A DNA stretch of 64,000 nt from Warburgia ugandensis. Taxonomy: Eukaryota > Streptophyta > Magnoliopsida > Canellales > Canellaceae. Each line of letters begins with the position of its first letter. Position 1 is the stretch's first letter. Positions 21,657-33,655 of the stretch are shown here, one piece after another. The stretch is from positions 22,357,945 to 22,421,944 of the forward strand of contig CP141132.1 of NCBI GenBank assembly GCA_035236585.1. Reading direction: 5' to 3'. The notes beneath the pieces were generated by a model. The model did no database searches. It was not told where the DNA came from and saw only the letters and a list, made by a program, of their open reading frames with translations. A program made the position numbers and the translations under genes.

Positions 21657-23640
21657 AGAAAGGGCCTCAGGTCCCTAGTGACTCAAATGAGTTTACAAAA
21701 CCAAAGATCTAGAGTTTGAACATTCCCAAAAACAAAGACAGACAAGAATTCAGGGGAAGTTGTCCTCTTGACTATCTAGGTTTAAGACACTAGATACTTT
21801 GAGTTTAACCATTAGTTAGTTTAGAATTAAAAGTTAGGCAACACTACTAAAATGGAGTTCTTTTAAGGTGGTTGAAATAATACATTTAAGACTATTTTGA
21901 AATTATCTTCTAGTTAGCAACCTCAGAAAAGTTAAGAAAAATAAGATAGTTTTTAAAACTATCTTTAAAAAATTTTACAAATAGTTTTTGAAATTGTATT
22001 AAAAAATTTTAAGATAACTTTTTGTAATAGCCATCTTGAAGATGGTTTCTCAAAAAACCATTTTAAAAATACAATTTTTAAGATGGTTGTTTCAAAAGAC
22101 CGTCTTAAAAAATATACCTTTTAAAGAAATTGTAACCCATCTTAAAAATATACTTTTTAAGATGTTTGTTTCAAAAAATAGTCTTAAAAATCCACTATTA
22201 AAGATAGTTATAACAACTGCCTTTATAATCTTCTTCATCTTTTTTTTATATATAGTTTTAAGATAGTTTATGAAAATTATCTTTAAAAGGTTCTTTTAAA
22301 GATGGTTTACAAAAATTGTCTTTAAAAAGTGATTTTAAAAATGGTTTTGATAGCTGTGTTTAAAAAGTCTACATTATCAAATAGCTGTAGAAATATACAA
22401 GATGTCTTTGAAATAAATGGAAAAAGGATTTTTTTGGAAACTTTGTGTTGTGGAAGATAAATATAAAATAAATTTTGGAGATTTACAAGGTATATGACAA
22501 ATAATTTTGACAATTGAGGACGAGACTTGAACTCTATGAAAATAGAAGAAGGTCATAAGAAATTTTAAATATTGCAAATTAGTTTAAGTAAAATTGTAGT
22601 TCAAAAATGTAAGGAGCCAAAATGAATGTCTTTTGGGAATAAGTTGAGATTTTTATAGTAGAGTTTGAAAAATGGGATAAAAATAGAATATTGAGAAATG
22701 CCTTCTTTATTTTTATTAAGAAGGGAAATGGAAGATTTGGATTTTGAAGGGAAAATATGTCTTTATAAAGGTTTTGAAAGAATGAGAATTCATTTTACAA
22801 TTTGGTATTGAAATTTAGGAATTTTGAACAAAAATGGAGGTGCTTGAAATTTGTAAATGAACTTTGGATTAGGAGATAAATTTTGAAAATTAAAACATAG
22901 ATTTTGAAAAATGCATTGGAGAGTTGGAATGACAAATTGAAAAACGGAATAAAATGGAGAATTCTAAAATTGAACACTTGGTTAAAATTGGAAATTTTAA
23001 AAGTAAAGAGTAAAATGATTCTATGAAAGCTTTCTAAAAAGTGGACCTTTTTTCAAAGACTATTTAGAGATTGGAATTGGAAACTAGAAGACTTTATTTT
23101 TTGGAAAATGAAGTTGGAAATTTTAAATTTTTACTTTCAAATATTGGAAAATGAACATATTTTAATTTTGGAATTTGGATGCAACTTAGGTCATAGTTCA
23201 TCATTGATGAAAGGAGAGGAAACCAAGATTGGAAGAGCACAGCCTAATTACTAAGGTATATGTCCGGGTCATTCGTGGCATATCCTAAGGCTTTATACAG
23301 TTGACTACATACACATGAACATGATGAGATCATTCAATGCTTATGACAAAGTTTCCTATAGCAAAGGTTTTATTGATATACCTTATGGATGGTGATCAAT
23401 GGTTGTTTAAATGTCACTCAGCAATTGTACGTGATTACTACCTCTTTGATACACTCAATGTGTAAGGCTAAGAGTCGAACCTTTTCTCCACATCCCGCTA
23501 CCATGTATTGTCAACTAGGGATTGTTTGTATTAATCCTATGAATGTATAATGTATGGGTGATGTGTGTGAAAGGGGTTTGCTCTTACAACATCTAAATTA
23601 ATCATGAACATACAAGAAAAGAAACACTCAATTATTGAAA
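21657..23640 (+). repeat. Large tandem block B (header, hairpin array, body)
   Basis: Second copy of the block. Header landmark AAACCAAAGATCTAGAG lies 2217 bp after its partner in block A. Array at about 21860-22370. The body landmark CCAAGATTGGAAGAGCACA lies near 23224. Small open frames (22036-22266, 22322-22577, 22795-22977) do not correspond between blocks and are judged spurious. Confidence 0.75.
21860..22370. repeat. Hairpin-type repeat array in block B
   Basis: Same unit as in block A. A clean example near 22077-22117 has TTTTTAAGATGGT and ACCGTCTTAAAAA arms around an 11-bp loop. Confidence 0.75.
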
Positions 23641-23789
23641 ACATGATGACTTAACTTAGATGGAGAAGAATACAAGGAAACTTGGCCTCTTGACTTTCTA
23701 AGTTGAAGAGACTAGCAACTAACCTTAGCCATTAATTAGTTCAGAATTTGACAGTTAGGAAACACTACTAAAGGAAAGTATTTTTAAAA

Positions 23790-24480
23790 TGGTTGAAAAC
23801 ATACATCTAAGACAATTTTGAAACTATCTTCTATCTAGCCATCTTAGAAAAGTTAAGAAAAATAAGATGATTGCTAAAGTAATCTTAAAAATATACTTTT
23901 ATAAAGGTTGTTACAAAAAAATTTCCTTGAAAAATGCATTTTTAAGATGGGTTTTTCAAAAAATTGTCTTAAAAATATATTTTTTAAGACTGTTGTTTCA
24001 AACTATTTTAAGAAATTAACTTGTCAAGATTGTCAAAAACATATCTTAAAAAATACACCTTTTAAGATAGTTTAAAAAAAATAAGTTTTCAAGATAGTTG
24101 TTTTAAAAAAATGTCTAAAGAATACTTTTTTAGATATTTGTTTAAAAATAGCATCTTAAAAATAGACTTTTAAAGATGATTTTTAAAAAATTGTCTTAAA
24201 AATATACTTTTTAAGATGTTTGTTTCAAAAAACCATCTTCAAAATATACTTTTTACGATTGTTGTTTCAAAAAACTGTATTAAAAATGTTGTTTTAATGA
24301 TGATTATGAAAATTGTCTTTGTAATGTACTTTTTTCTATAGTTTTTAAGATGGTTTACAAAAATCATCTTTAAGAAGTGTTTTTAATGATGGCTTTTTGA
24401 AACAACTGTCTTTGCAAAAGATAAAACAAAGACTGTTTTAATAACCAACTTCAAAAAGTCTATATTTCCAAATAGTTATA
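23790..24480. repeat. Hairpin-type repeat array in block C
   Basis: Same TTTTTAAGATGGTTG / CAAAAAACYRTCTTAAAAA units, about fifteen, with more point changes than in block B. Confidence 0.75.
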
Positions 24481-25093
24481 GATATGTAAAAGGATTTACT
24501 TTATGGAAATGTTGTGTTTTAAAAGATAAATATAAAAGAAGTTTTGAGAAGTGGTTCTCCTTTTAAATGATAATAGGAGAAATAATTTTGAACACTAAAG
24601 ATAAGACTTGAAATTTTTGAAAGTAGAAGAAGTTCATGAGAAATTATAAAGTTTGCAAATTAGTTCTAATGATATTGTAGTTCAAGAATGTAAGGAGCCA
24701 AAATGAAAGAACTTTGGGAATAAATTGAGAATTGGATTGTGGAGTTAGAAAAATGGGATAAAAACAGGAGATTAGGAATTGCCATCTTTCTTTTTAGAAA
24801 GAAAGGAAATGAAGGATTTGGAGGGGAAATTTTGAAATGGAAAGTAGAATGATTTTGTGAAAACTTTTTGAAAAGGTGGACCTTTTTCAAGAGAGAATTT
24901 GGAGATTAGAATTGGAAACTAGAAGACTTTTTTTTTATTGAAATGAAGTAAAAAAAAAGATTTTAATTAAGAAAAATTGGGAAATAGACTTTTGTTTACC
25001 AAAATTTGGAAGCACCATAGGTGATGGTTCATTGTTGATGAAAGGAGAGGATTCCAAGATTGGAAGAGCACAATCTAATGACAAAGATATATG

Positions 25094-25102
25094 TCCTAGA
25101 CC
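25094..25102. repeat. Target-site duplication of LINE copy 2, left
   Basis: TCCTAGACC, repeated exactly at 25911-25919. Confidence 0.85.
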
Positions 25103-25829
25103 AAGACTCCATGGGGCATGTTATTTACAAATGACATAGTTTTGATTGATAAGATGAGGGAGGCATAAACACAAAGCTAGATTTGTGAAGAGATGCAATA
25201 GATTCTAAACAATTTAAAATTAGTCAAACAAAGGCAGAAATATGGAATGTTATTTTAGTAAAGACAGGAGTGGGAGTGAATCACCAATAAAGTTTGATAA
25301 CCAAGAACTCCCCCCAAAAGACACTTTGGATACATGGGATTGGTAATTCATGAGAGTAGAGACATTGAGGGGGATGTCACCCAGAGAATCCAAGTGGGTT
25401 GGAAAAACTGTAGATGTGTCTTTGGAGTTTTGTGTGATCAGCCAGTGCCACTCAAAGTGAAAGAAAAATTCTATAGGATGCCTATAAGGCTAGCATTGCT
25501 TTATGGATCAGAGTGTTGGGTAGTTAAGGAACAATATATACATAAGATGAGTGTAGCCAAAATGAGGATGTTGAGATGGATGAGTGGTAAGACTAGAAAG
25601 GATATAATTAATGATGAAAATATTAGAAGAAACTTAGAAGTAGCACCAATAGGTACCAAGATGAGGGAGGGTAACTTAGATGGTTTAGCCATGTCCACTG
25701 AAGACAAAAATGGCATTGGTTCAAAGAAGTTATTCCAAGTTGAAGGCTCTAAAAGTGCAAGAGGAAGGCCTAAAACAATGTGGATAGTGGAACAAGATTT
25801 TTATAGTTGACCCCTAATCAAGATAAGGA

Positions 25830-25907
<78 letters not shown>

Positions 25908-25910
25908 AAA
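25103..25910 (+). pseudogene. 5'-truncated RTE-clade LINE, copy 2
   Basis: An 808-bp remnant between perfect 9-bp target duplications. It starts within the reverse transcriptase active-site region, where the usual FADD reads FTND (about 25115-25145), so catalysis would be lost even without truncation. The open part, 25334-25810, carries the RTE C-terminal region: HESRDIEGDVTQRIQVGWKN, then LALLYGSECWVVKE, MSVAKMRMLRWMSGKTRKD, and GSKSARGRPKTMW. It is paralogous to the LINE at 52621-58943. The element ends in a (TGA)n tail of about 76 bp, the hallmark short-repeat tail of plant RTE elements. Stops lie in the upstream part (for example near 25165), so no product is expected. Confidence 0.85.
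25832..25907. repeat. (TGA)25 tail of LINE copy 2
   Basis: Trinucleotide run forming the 3' end of the LINE. The corresponding tail of the minus-strand LINEs is about 24 bp or less (52621-52644; 40047-40058), so this one has expanded. The poly-Met frame across it is an artefact. Confidence 0.9.
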
Positions 25911-25919
25911 TCCTAGACC
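25911..25919. repeat. Target-site duplication of LINE copy 2, right
   Basis: TCCTAGACC, matching 25094-25102. Confidence 0.85.
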
Positions 25920-26123
25920 TTCAAGGGACATCCTAAGGCTTTTTAGAGTTAACTACATGCACATGAACTTCATGAAATCACACAATGAAATGACCCTAGT
26001 AAAACCTTTGTTAGGGTTACCTTAGCAAAGGTTTCACTGATATACCTCATGGATGGCAACTGATGGTCATTTACATGTTATCTGTCAATTGTGTGGTTAC
26101 TTCCTCTATAATACACTCAATGT

Positions 26124-29100
26124 GGTGACCCAGACTTTTAAATCATATTTTTTACAATTTTTTTTTTAAGGGTGATATATCCTTATTTTTAAAATCACAT
26201 TTATAAAATTAAAATATCAAAAAGTCTTTTTCCTTTAAAAGAACATTTTCTAAAACCTCAAGTGCTATTTTGTTCAAATTCTTGCGTCTTTCAAAAACAA
26301 GTCCATATTTGAGCCATTTAAATTCTATCACAAGTTTAATAATGTAGTTGCCTAATTTGCCTTAATTACAATCACATTACCAATGTATTTATCATTATAA
26401 ATAAATATTTTGGAATATCAAGTCTTATTACGTGATTTGTCATCTACCAAAGGAAAGTTTCTCTAAAATAGACAGCTCCTCCTTTGTCCTCTTAAGCATG
26501 TTCTAGGTCCTCATCTCCTTGCTTCAATGCTTTTAGAATGGATTTGCATCCTTTTATTATAGGTTGATTATACATTATCCCCAATGCATAAACCTATACC
26601 ACAAACTCAAAAACTAGGATATTTAGCATGCATATTGTTTTAAAAAATAAGGTTTTTAGTGCTATAAAATATCATGATTATCTTACCTTAGTGGCTTTAT
26701 GTTGTGCATTTACAGGCATTCACATGAATTTCTATATGATCAATGCATATAATAAGATAATCGCATTCCATAAGTCAATAAATTACAATTATCAAACTCT
26801 TAAAATAATTGCATAGTAAAACCACAACATCGACCCTCCAGCCATAAAATATCATGTTCCCTTTAGCACCTTGGCAAGTACATCTATCAATTGGTCATGA
26901 ATACACATTTAGTGACTGTCTTAAGTTTATCTTACATAGAACCCTAGTTCATCATATGTATAACTATCATCAAACTCCATAGTAGCCAAAACAAAAATCT
27001 CATGGGACTCACTATGTTCATGTCCAGATCACTGAATCATGTGCCCACTAGTATCTAACAGAGATGTTGACTGCATCCTACCTACAACTAGTCTAAAAAG
27101 GGTGTCATGAGTTACCTATAGACTAGTCGAGTAAATTCTCACTTTCGGTGGATACCTTTCCACCCTTGGTAGTCATGGCCAGGTGACAACCTATACAACC
27201 CCTTAGCATAGTTCCAACTAGGAACTTTGAATTGGCAAAAATACATATCCAAGGTATCACTATACCCAATATCTCATATCAAAATCTCATCAAGTATAAG
27301 ATTTGCAAATCATTTCTTTTTCAAGAAATAAAATCATGCTATCTTAGTTGGCATATTAAAACTATGCAAAAACAAATTTGGAAAAACATCTCATTTTATA
27401 GATTTCAAAAACTACACTTGGCAATATATTTGACTTGCTAAAAATCATATTTCCAAGCATGCAACTTGGCCATCAAAACAACTCATGCTATAAATCTTAA
27501 TTTTCTTGTAGTTTGAAAACATAGAAAAACCACCATTTTCAAGAGCAAGTTTAGCAAGTAAGAACATAGGTTTTTAATCCTTCTTTTGAAAAGCTAAATC
27601 TTATATTTTCATTGCATGGATGGTAGATAAAACATCACATTTATGTAAATTATGAAATTTCTAAATAAATATCACACTAAAACATTTTGGAAATCATGCA
27701 AAGCCTTTGAAATTAATAAATCGCTTTCTTCTAGCTATCCTCCAGTTAGAAAATTCTCTCATCGCATAAAGATCTCAATCAACCAAGTCTCCAACCCTTA
27801 AGATCCTTAATAACCCGTTTCTTATGTGTATAAATCAATGTCTAAAAATAGTCTTATTCATGGCCAAATCAAATTGATTCATTACTCAAATCTAATGGTA
27901 TGCACTTATCACAACAAGGCATCATCTTTTAGAATGAAAATAAATGCATCATATTGCATCCACTATTGGCATGAAAGTAAATGTGTCACACACCTAACAT
28001 GATGCGCTCTATAAGCAGATGATTTTAGAACTATAAAACCCATCACATCACTTAACAAGTTTGCCCATGCGCAAGGTCGATTCATGACGTTTTTACATGT
28101 TATAATTCAACCCATCCAACTATGTTGTAGATGCTACTACAGCATGCAAAAGATTAGATTCATGTGGTTTAGTTTGAGATATTTTAAGTCAAATAGATTA
28201 TTCATATTGTTCTTTTCATGGGGAACTTAATTCTCACATGCTAGAATTGGAGGTAACAACATGCATATTATAGTCTCAATCTTAGACTGGTAGCATTCTT
28301 AAAATTTCCAGAATTTAGTGTTGCATGAGTCACATCTTACCTGACTAGGATGACACTTTCCTACCATGCATTTGTTGTGTGTTTTAATTTACTTGCAAGC
28401 ACATGAATCTATTGTAGTATATGCATGCAAGTGAGGTCAATACCATGAGGATCTCATGAAAATGTATGTTTGGTGGATCTCACTTAAACTATTTAGCTAG
28501 CTAAAAGAATTGGGTTTTATCCTAAACTAAAGCTCTAAACAGGCATGGAAACCACAAATGCATGAAATTAGAACTTTCTAAACCTAAATATGAAAACTTA
28601 CTAAAACTACTCTAATCATGAAAATTAATGTGGACAATGACTAATCAAACATAAACATGACCTAATCTAAGAAATCAAAGCATGTAAACCTAACATGGAA
28701 CATGATTTAAACATGGAAAGTGCATGGAATCAAGTAACCTAAATTGCATGAATTAAATATGGATTTATGTCTAAACTAGGAAACATCTAAGCTAACATGG
28801 AATACATCAACGGAACTAGACTTAAACCATGGGAATCTAATCTAAATCAAGCAATCATCTAAGGGAAAAACACTTCAAAACCATGATCATGAATCATGGG
28901 TTTGCACACATGGTTCCTTAGTGTATTTCCTATGGAAACTAAATGCAATCTTAATCTACAATGGATCACATGGAAACTAACCAAGGAAAAAGATATTGTA
29001 ACAGCCATTAAAAACAAATTTTAAAACACATGACATAGACATGGATAATAAACTTCAAGCATGAAACAACTTCAACTTTTATTGATGGAAAGTTATGTAC

Positions 29101-32100
29101 AAGTGATGTGCCTACTTCAAGAACTCTGCGCACCACTCAATGCTCTAAGATACAATAAAAAATCCATAATATTCAATCTTCCCACACTCAAATCTTAGGC
29201 ATGCATTTTACCCCATAGGGACCTAAAGAAAACAAGATGTAAAATATGGGAAATAAAGCACAAGATGGCAAGAACTTAAGGAGATTCAAAGGTAAGGAAC
29301 TTGATCCAAGGGCTATACTCTCTTGCCTGTCACTATAAGAGAATTTTAGCCTTTAGATTCAAGGATTTAAGGTGTAAGACAAGAGAAAAATAACAAGAAA
29401 ACAAGCAAGTAAATAACAAGGAATCAAAGCAACAAGGAAAACATTCAAGCAAGGAAATAATGAAGAGACAATCAAGGAACCAACCTGAACTTAGAAGAAA
29501 ACCAAAGGGGAGAAAGAAAGATCCACTAAGAAAGAGGAGTGGAGGGAAAGAGGGACTGCTCCCAAGAGAAAGTCATTAGGGTTAAGAGTTGGAGACAAGG
29601 GTGGAGATGCCTCATTTTTCAGAGGGCCGTTCTCCCTTTCTACAAAAGTTTTTTCATGTGGAAGCCCTTCTAATGTTTTATACACATGCACTTTCTAATC
29701 TTGATGATAGGTGATCCTAGGGTGGAGATGATATGGAGATTAGAAATATATCTAAGGCAACCAAAGAGGAAACCTTAAGACAACTTAAAAGAGGGAGGCA
29801 CCTACTTTTTAGGGTGGGGCATCTCCACCTCTCTCCTATGTGTGGAAAACCCTAAGAAGGAGGGCGATGTGGCAAGTGAGATGGAAGAGGAAAGAGGGAA
29901 GAAAGGAAGGATAGAAAGAGAGATATAAAGGAAGCATAGAAGGTGACTATAGGTAGCATGAAGAGATTAGCCCCTAACTTAGAAACTTAGGACAACTAAG
30001 GAGGGAGCAAGGTGGCAACAAGGTGGGAGGTTCCACCATTTTAAGAGGGGGCATCTCTCCTTGCAAAAATCATGCAAGGTTTTGGGAAATAGAAAGAATT
30101 GGAGAAAGAAAAAGCTAAGGTGGAAATAGAAGGCTAGTTGTTGGGCTAGAATGGGACGTTAGGAAGGTGGGAGGCGCCACCTTCTTAGGAAGGTGCATCT
30201 CCCCCTAAGTGAAAATCATGGGAGGGATTGTAGATAGGTGGAGAGAGAGATAAGGTTGGAAATAAGTGGAAAAGGAAATATGGGATGTGGGTTCTTCCTA
30301 TTGGTCCACTTGCATACTTACCTAATTTGATTTTCACCCAAATATCCCTTAACTATCCTCTTGAAAACTCCATGTAACATTGGCTTAAGTGGCTTGAATG
30401 GCTAATGTTGAGGGCACATTTAGCTTAGCTCATGGTTTAACCCTTGACTTTGGGCTTGGCTTGACTCTTTTAGCTTGTCACCTTCTCTCATGGCTTATAT
30501 GGCTGAGGTGGCTTGAATGACTCCCATGCAAAGGTGGTGGAAATGCATGGCTTATGCATGAGCCCATTTTAAGCACCTTTAGTTCTTCCAATTTCATCCT
30601 TTACTTGACCTAAAGATAATCTTGGACCTTGATCATACCTTGCATTGATGACATTTAGGCTTTGGGTTCCTTAGGTTTCTTAGTTAGACTAGGAAACCTC
30701 ATGAATTGCTTCAATTCTTATCTTAATCAATCTTGACCATTAGATTATCTTCTCATCAACAAAAAAAAGATAAAAATTACTAATTAAATCATATAAAATT
30801 ATGATTATTCAAATAGTTACTTCGAATTAGCCTTTAAACCTGCAAAATATCAAACTTTTGAATTATTAGATCAAAAATGCATTTGTTACAAAAAATTTTA
30901 AAAAGCCCTAGAAATAACATTATATTTTATAACATATGGGCTATTAATTAGGCACTTTTCATAAAAAATTGAAACTTATCAGCATTCAAACCCAAAAGTT
31001 GATTCCTAGACTTCTAAAGATTATGCACTTGATTCTAAGGCAATGGTACATTTTATGAAGGATTGATAAACATCAAACAACCACCTGTCAAATACTATAA
31101 TAGAATGAGATTTCATCATTTTCTAAAATCTAATATATGCACACATACATTTTCTTGAAGCAAGTAATAGCACATTAACATTGAAGAAACCAAAATCCAG
31201 CTTTCTTCAGGAAACAAAAGACCTAAATGCAAGCGCTTTACCCTATTGTATTTTCACATTCTTTGTAGTCGAATTCATGCACACAACTAACAGTAGAAAA
31301 TCAAATTTTGGAAAACTTATTCACAATTCAAAAGTGTGATCTGAAACAACTTATTAGGCATTGAAACATAATGCTGTAATCACCCTAACATATGAGTTCA
31401 ATAAGGTTGGTTAGGTGATAAGATCAATGGTATTTTCATTCTTTTCAAAGCACGATTCAAGATAACATCTATAACTTATTCGAAATGTTGAAAGCTTCGA
31501 AGCCTAGATCTACATACCTTGTAGATGAATCTACCATGTTTTTCTTTGCTAGCTTTTCCATCAATCCTGTTCACACATCCTCAGCATTTTATATCAGTTT
31601 TTTAACTATCAAGGGGCGACGGGGGTGCACATCTTCTCCTCCTTCCTCTTTCTCCCTCTCATTTTCTCTCATCCTCTCTTTCTTTCCCCTACCCAAGATG
31701 CCCCAACTACTTAGATGTCTTGACCTACTTCCCAATTGACATGGGATTCTTGCTTATTGATTCCATCATAGATATTATGAGTTTCTTATGTCTCAAATTC
31801 AAGTTCTCTAGATTCTTATTTCTCTAAATTTACTTCCTGAATTTAGTTGTATTCCAAAATCTATTGCTTTATCCATTGAATAAACATAATAATCTAATAA
31901 ATACTTTGATTTTTCTAATATTTCTAAATCAATTAGAAATATTTGTTATAAGATTCATTGTATCTAGATGTTTAATTAATTTAGCCACCTATATTTGGTG
32001 GCTAAGCATGTCCATCATTTAACATTTATGACACTAATTTAGTAAAGGGTGTTGTTGTCAATGTAAAAGTTTATTTTCTCATTACTTCTATTTCAAATAT

Positions 32101-32140
32101 TGTCAAATTATTTAGTTTTCAAAAGCTCAAATTTTTAATT
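26124..32140. other. 6.0-kb segment interrupting block C; no gene recognised
   Basis: The left edge reads TGTGGTGACCCAGAC, which resembles the complement of the family A/B LTR 3' end (…TCACA), so a minus-strand LTR may begin here; no matching 5' end was found. A module at about 27000-27200 with many CC/GG-rich short words (GTGGATACC, CCACCC) resembles the inner module of those LTRs in inverse orientation. At 29600-30210 a motif occurs four times. The rest is AT-rich without long frames. The frames at 26628, 27232 and 31485 show no family resemblance. Confidence 0.4.
29600..30215. repeat. Four-fold dispersed GGAGGYNCCACC-type motif
   Basis: A motif of about 35 bp (GGGAGGCRCCACCTT, T/A-rich spacer, GGGGCATCTCC) recurs near 29600, 29793, 30022 and 30167, spaced 145-230 bp, with the connecting sequence less conserved (AAATCATG, TGGAGA). 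Confidence 0.6.
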
Positions 32141-32535
32141 TTGAATAAACTTTAGATTTTTTTTATTGATAATAAAAAATAGTACAAAATCTTTTTATTG
32201 ATAATCTTCTAATTTACAAAAGGCTAACACAAACAAAGAAGACTCCTTAAAGAAGTCCCCAAACTAATTTGCTAGAAATTTTTAGATTGCTCACAAATCA
32301 TTGAAGGGGTAAGTTTGAGGATTTTTGTGTTACCCCAAGATGAAAATTTATTGTGGGTTTGAATGATTATTATGTTATTTATGGAAAATGTGTATTTTAT
32401 CTTAGGTCAACTTATGCTAGCTAAGGGTGAGGGAAATACTATTATTAATTTGAAGTTTTTTTTAATAATTTTTATTAAGTTTCTAGACTAAGTTTAGGTG
32501 AACCTAAGTAGATTATAAGTGTGGAGTCACCATAT
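32141..32535 (+). repeat. Second copy of the block spacer repeat
   Basis: Colinear with 21285-21656: TTCTAATTTACAAAAGGC, GATGAAAATTTATTGTGGGT, AGGTGAACCTAAGTAG. It would be the continuation of block C once 26124-32140 is removed, with about 240 bp of block body missing. Confidence 0.7.
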
Positions 32536-32819
32536 AAGATGATTTCTTTAAAATCATCCTATATTAAAGGTTCACTTTCACATCGATCCATCCCCTCACC
32601 TGAATTTTTGTTTAAATAATAAAAGATAGTTTATTAATAAATGTCTTATATGGATTAAAGTAGTTTCACCAGTTTTTTTGATCCCTTAAAATCTTAAAAA
32701 CCTGTGAAGTGCGCAGGTTACCCCATCATTTATTTCATTGAAGTTAAGCTAGTGTTTGGCCTGACACATGATATGTAAGCTTAATTGAGTAATTGAATCA
32801 TTTTTCATACGTCACATGA

Positions 32820-33290
32820 TACAAACACTTCAATTTGTCTTCTCATATACAATTAGATTCAAACCAAGCACCCTCCTCACCAGCATCATACATCTAATCC
32901 ATCTCAATTTCCCCGATTAGATTAATTGATGGCATTATTGTAATGATTGGAGGGTTATCAACTGTCGTGTCACCTAGGTCATCTTCATCATACAAGTCCC
33001 TTGGGGAGGCTAATAAAATAGTTGACCATCTCATATCATGTCCATCTTGTGCATAAAATACATGTTTAGCTTGACATGCCAAAATAAACTGGTCATTTTG
33101 ATAGTCGATCTTATTAAGGTCAACCAATGTCAAGCTAAGGACATTAGTTCTTATGCTATCTTTGTTGTGTTCCACCCAATTTTCACTTAAACACAATCAC
33201 AATTCTACAAGTGTAATCCAGCTCCCTTATCTCTGCTATAACCCCGTCATAAGTATTGTTGGCTACAAGTGGGTTGTTGTCCTTTGAATT
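32820..33290 (-). pseudogene. CACTA transposon fragment, DUF4216 region
   Basis: Minus-strand translation shows a DUF4216-type segment, which in plants lies C-terminal to the TNP2 transposase of CACTA elements. Upstream (33200-33290) is NTYDGVIAEIRELDY. The open part (32894-33196) continues with LTLVDLNKIDYQNDQFILAC and AKHVFYAQD, and ends in an acidic stretch (DEDDLGD). A stop lies between the two parts. The family usually has a ...DPFILA..A.QVFYV.D core, seen here as DQFILACQAKHVFYAQD. No TNP2 catalytic domain accompanies it. It is opposite in strand to CACTA copies 1 and 2 and could derive from a different element. Confidence 0.75.
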
Positions 33291-33655
33291 GGGTCACACA
33301 TGCTAAAATTGAAGTGTTGCATGTTCATAATGATTAGTGGATGTCATTGTGAAAGTCAGAGCAATCAAAAACCCTATGTACAACTCCTACTTAAATGAGG
33401 GTGAAAAGGTGCAAAATTCTAAGTCATGTACATTTGCATACATTTCACCACCTTAAGAAGCTTATGAGAGAAGTTCAATATACATATAATAGAACTATAT
33501 ACAATAAAAGCTTCTCAAAAATAAAAGAAGACCTGGGCCCACATGAAGACTTTTTACTTATTTTCTCTCTCCTACTCAACCAAAGGAAGAAGATCAACCA
33601 AAGTGGATGTCTTATCCATACAAGATATTGAAGCTAATTAGTGCATATGAAAGTC
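33286..33655 (+). repeat. Dispersed fragment of the Tat/Athila-like LTR (left copy)
   Basis: About 80 percent identical by eye to 36777-37128, from GGGTCACACA through AGTCATGTACATTTGCATAC, CTCCTACTCAACCAAAGG and TCTTATCCATA. It begins about 180 bp inside the LTR, directly after the DUF4216 fragment. It may be what is left of the 5' LTR, or an independent fragment. Confidence 0.7.

Larger units (their letters stand above)
23641..26123 (+). repeat. Large tandem block C, interrupted by a LINE
   Basis: Third copy. Header at about 23670-23790 (CTTGGCCTCTTGACTTTCTA), array at about 23790-24480, body landmark CCAAGATTGGAAGAGCACA near 25055. The body is split by the LINE at 25103-25910 and breaks off near 26123 after CACTCAATGTG, whereas block B continues. 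Without the LINE its retained length is about 1.7 kb. Confidence 0.75.

Noticed and set aside
25807..26025. Frame with a run of about 24 methionines
   Set aside because: It is the (TGA)n tail of the LINE read in one frame.
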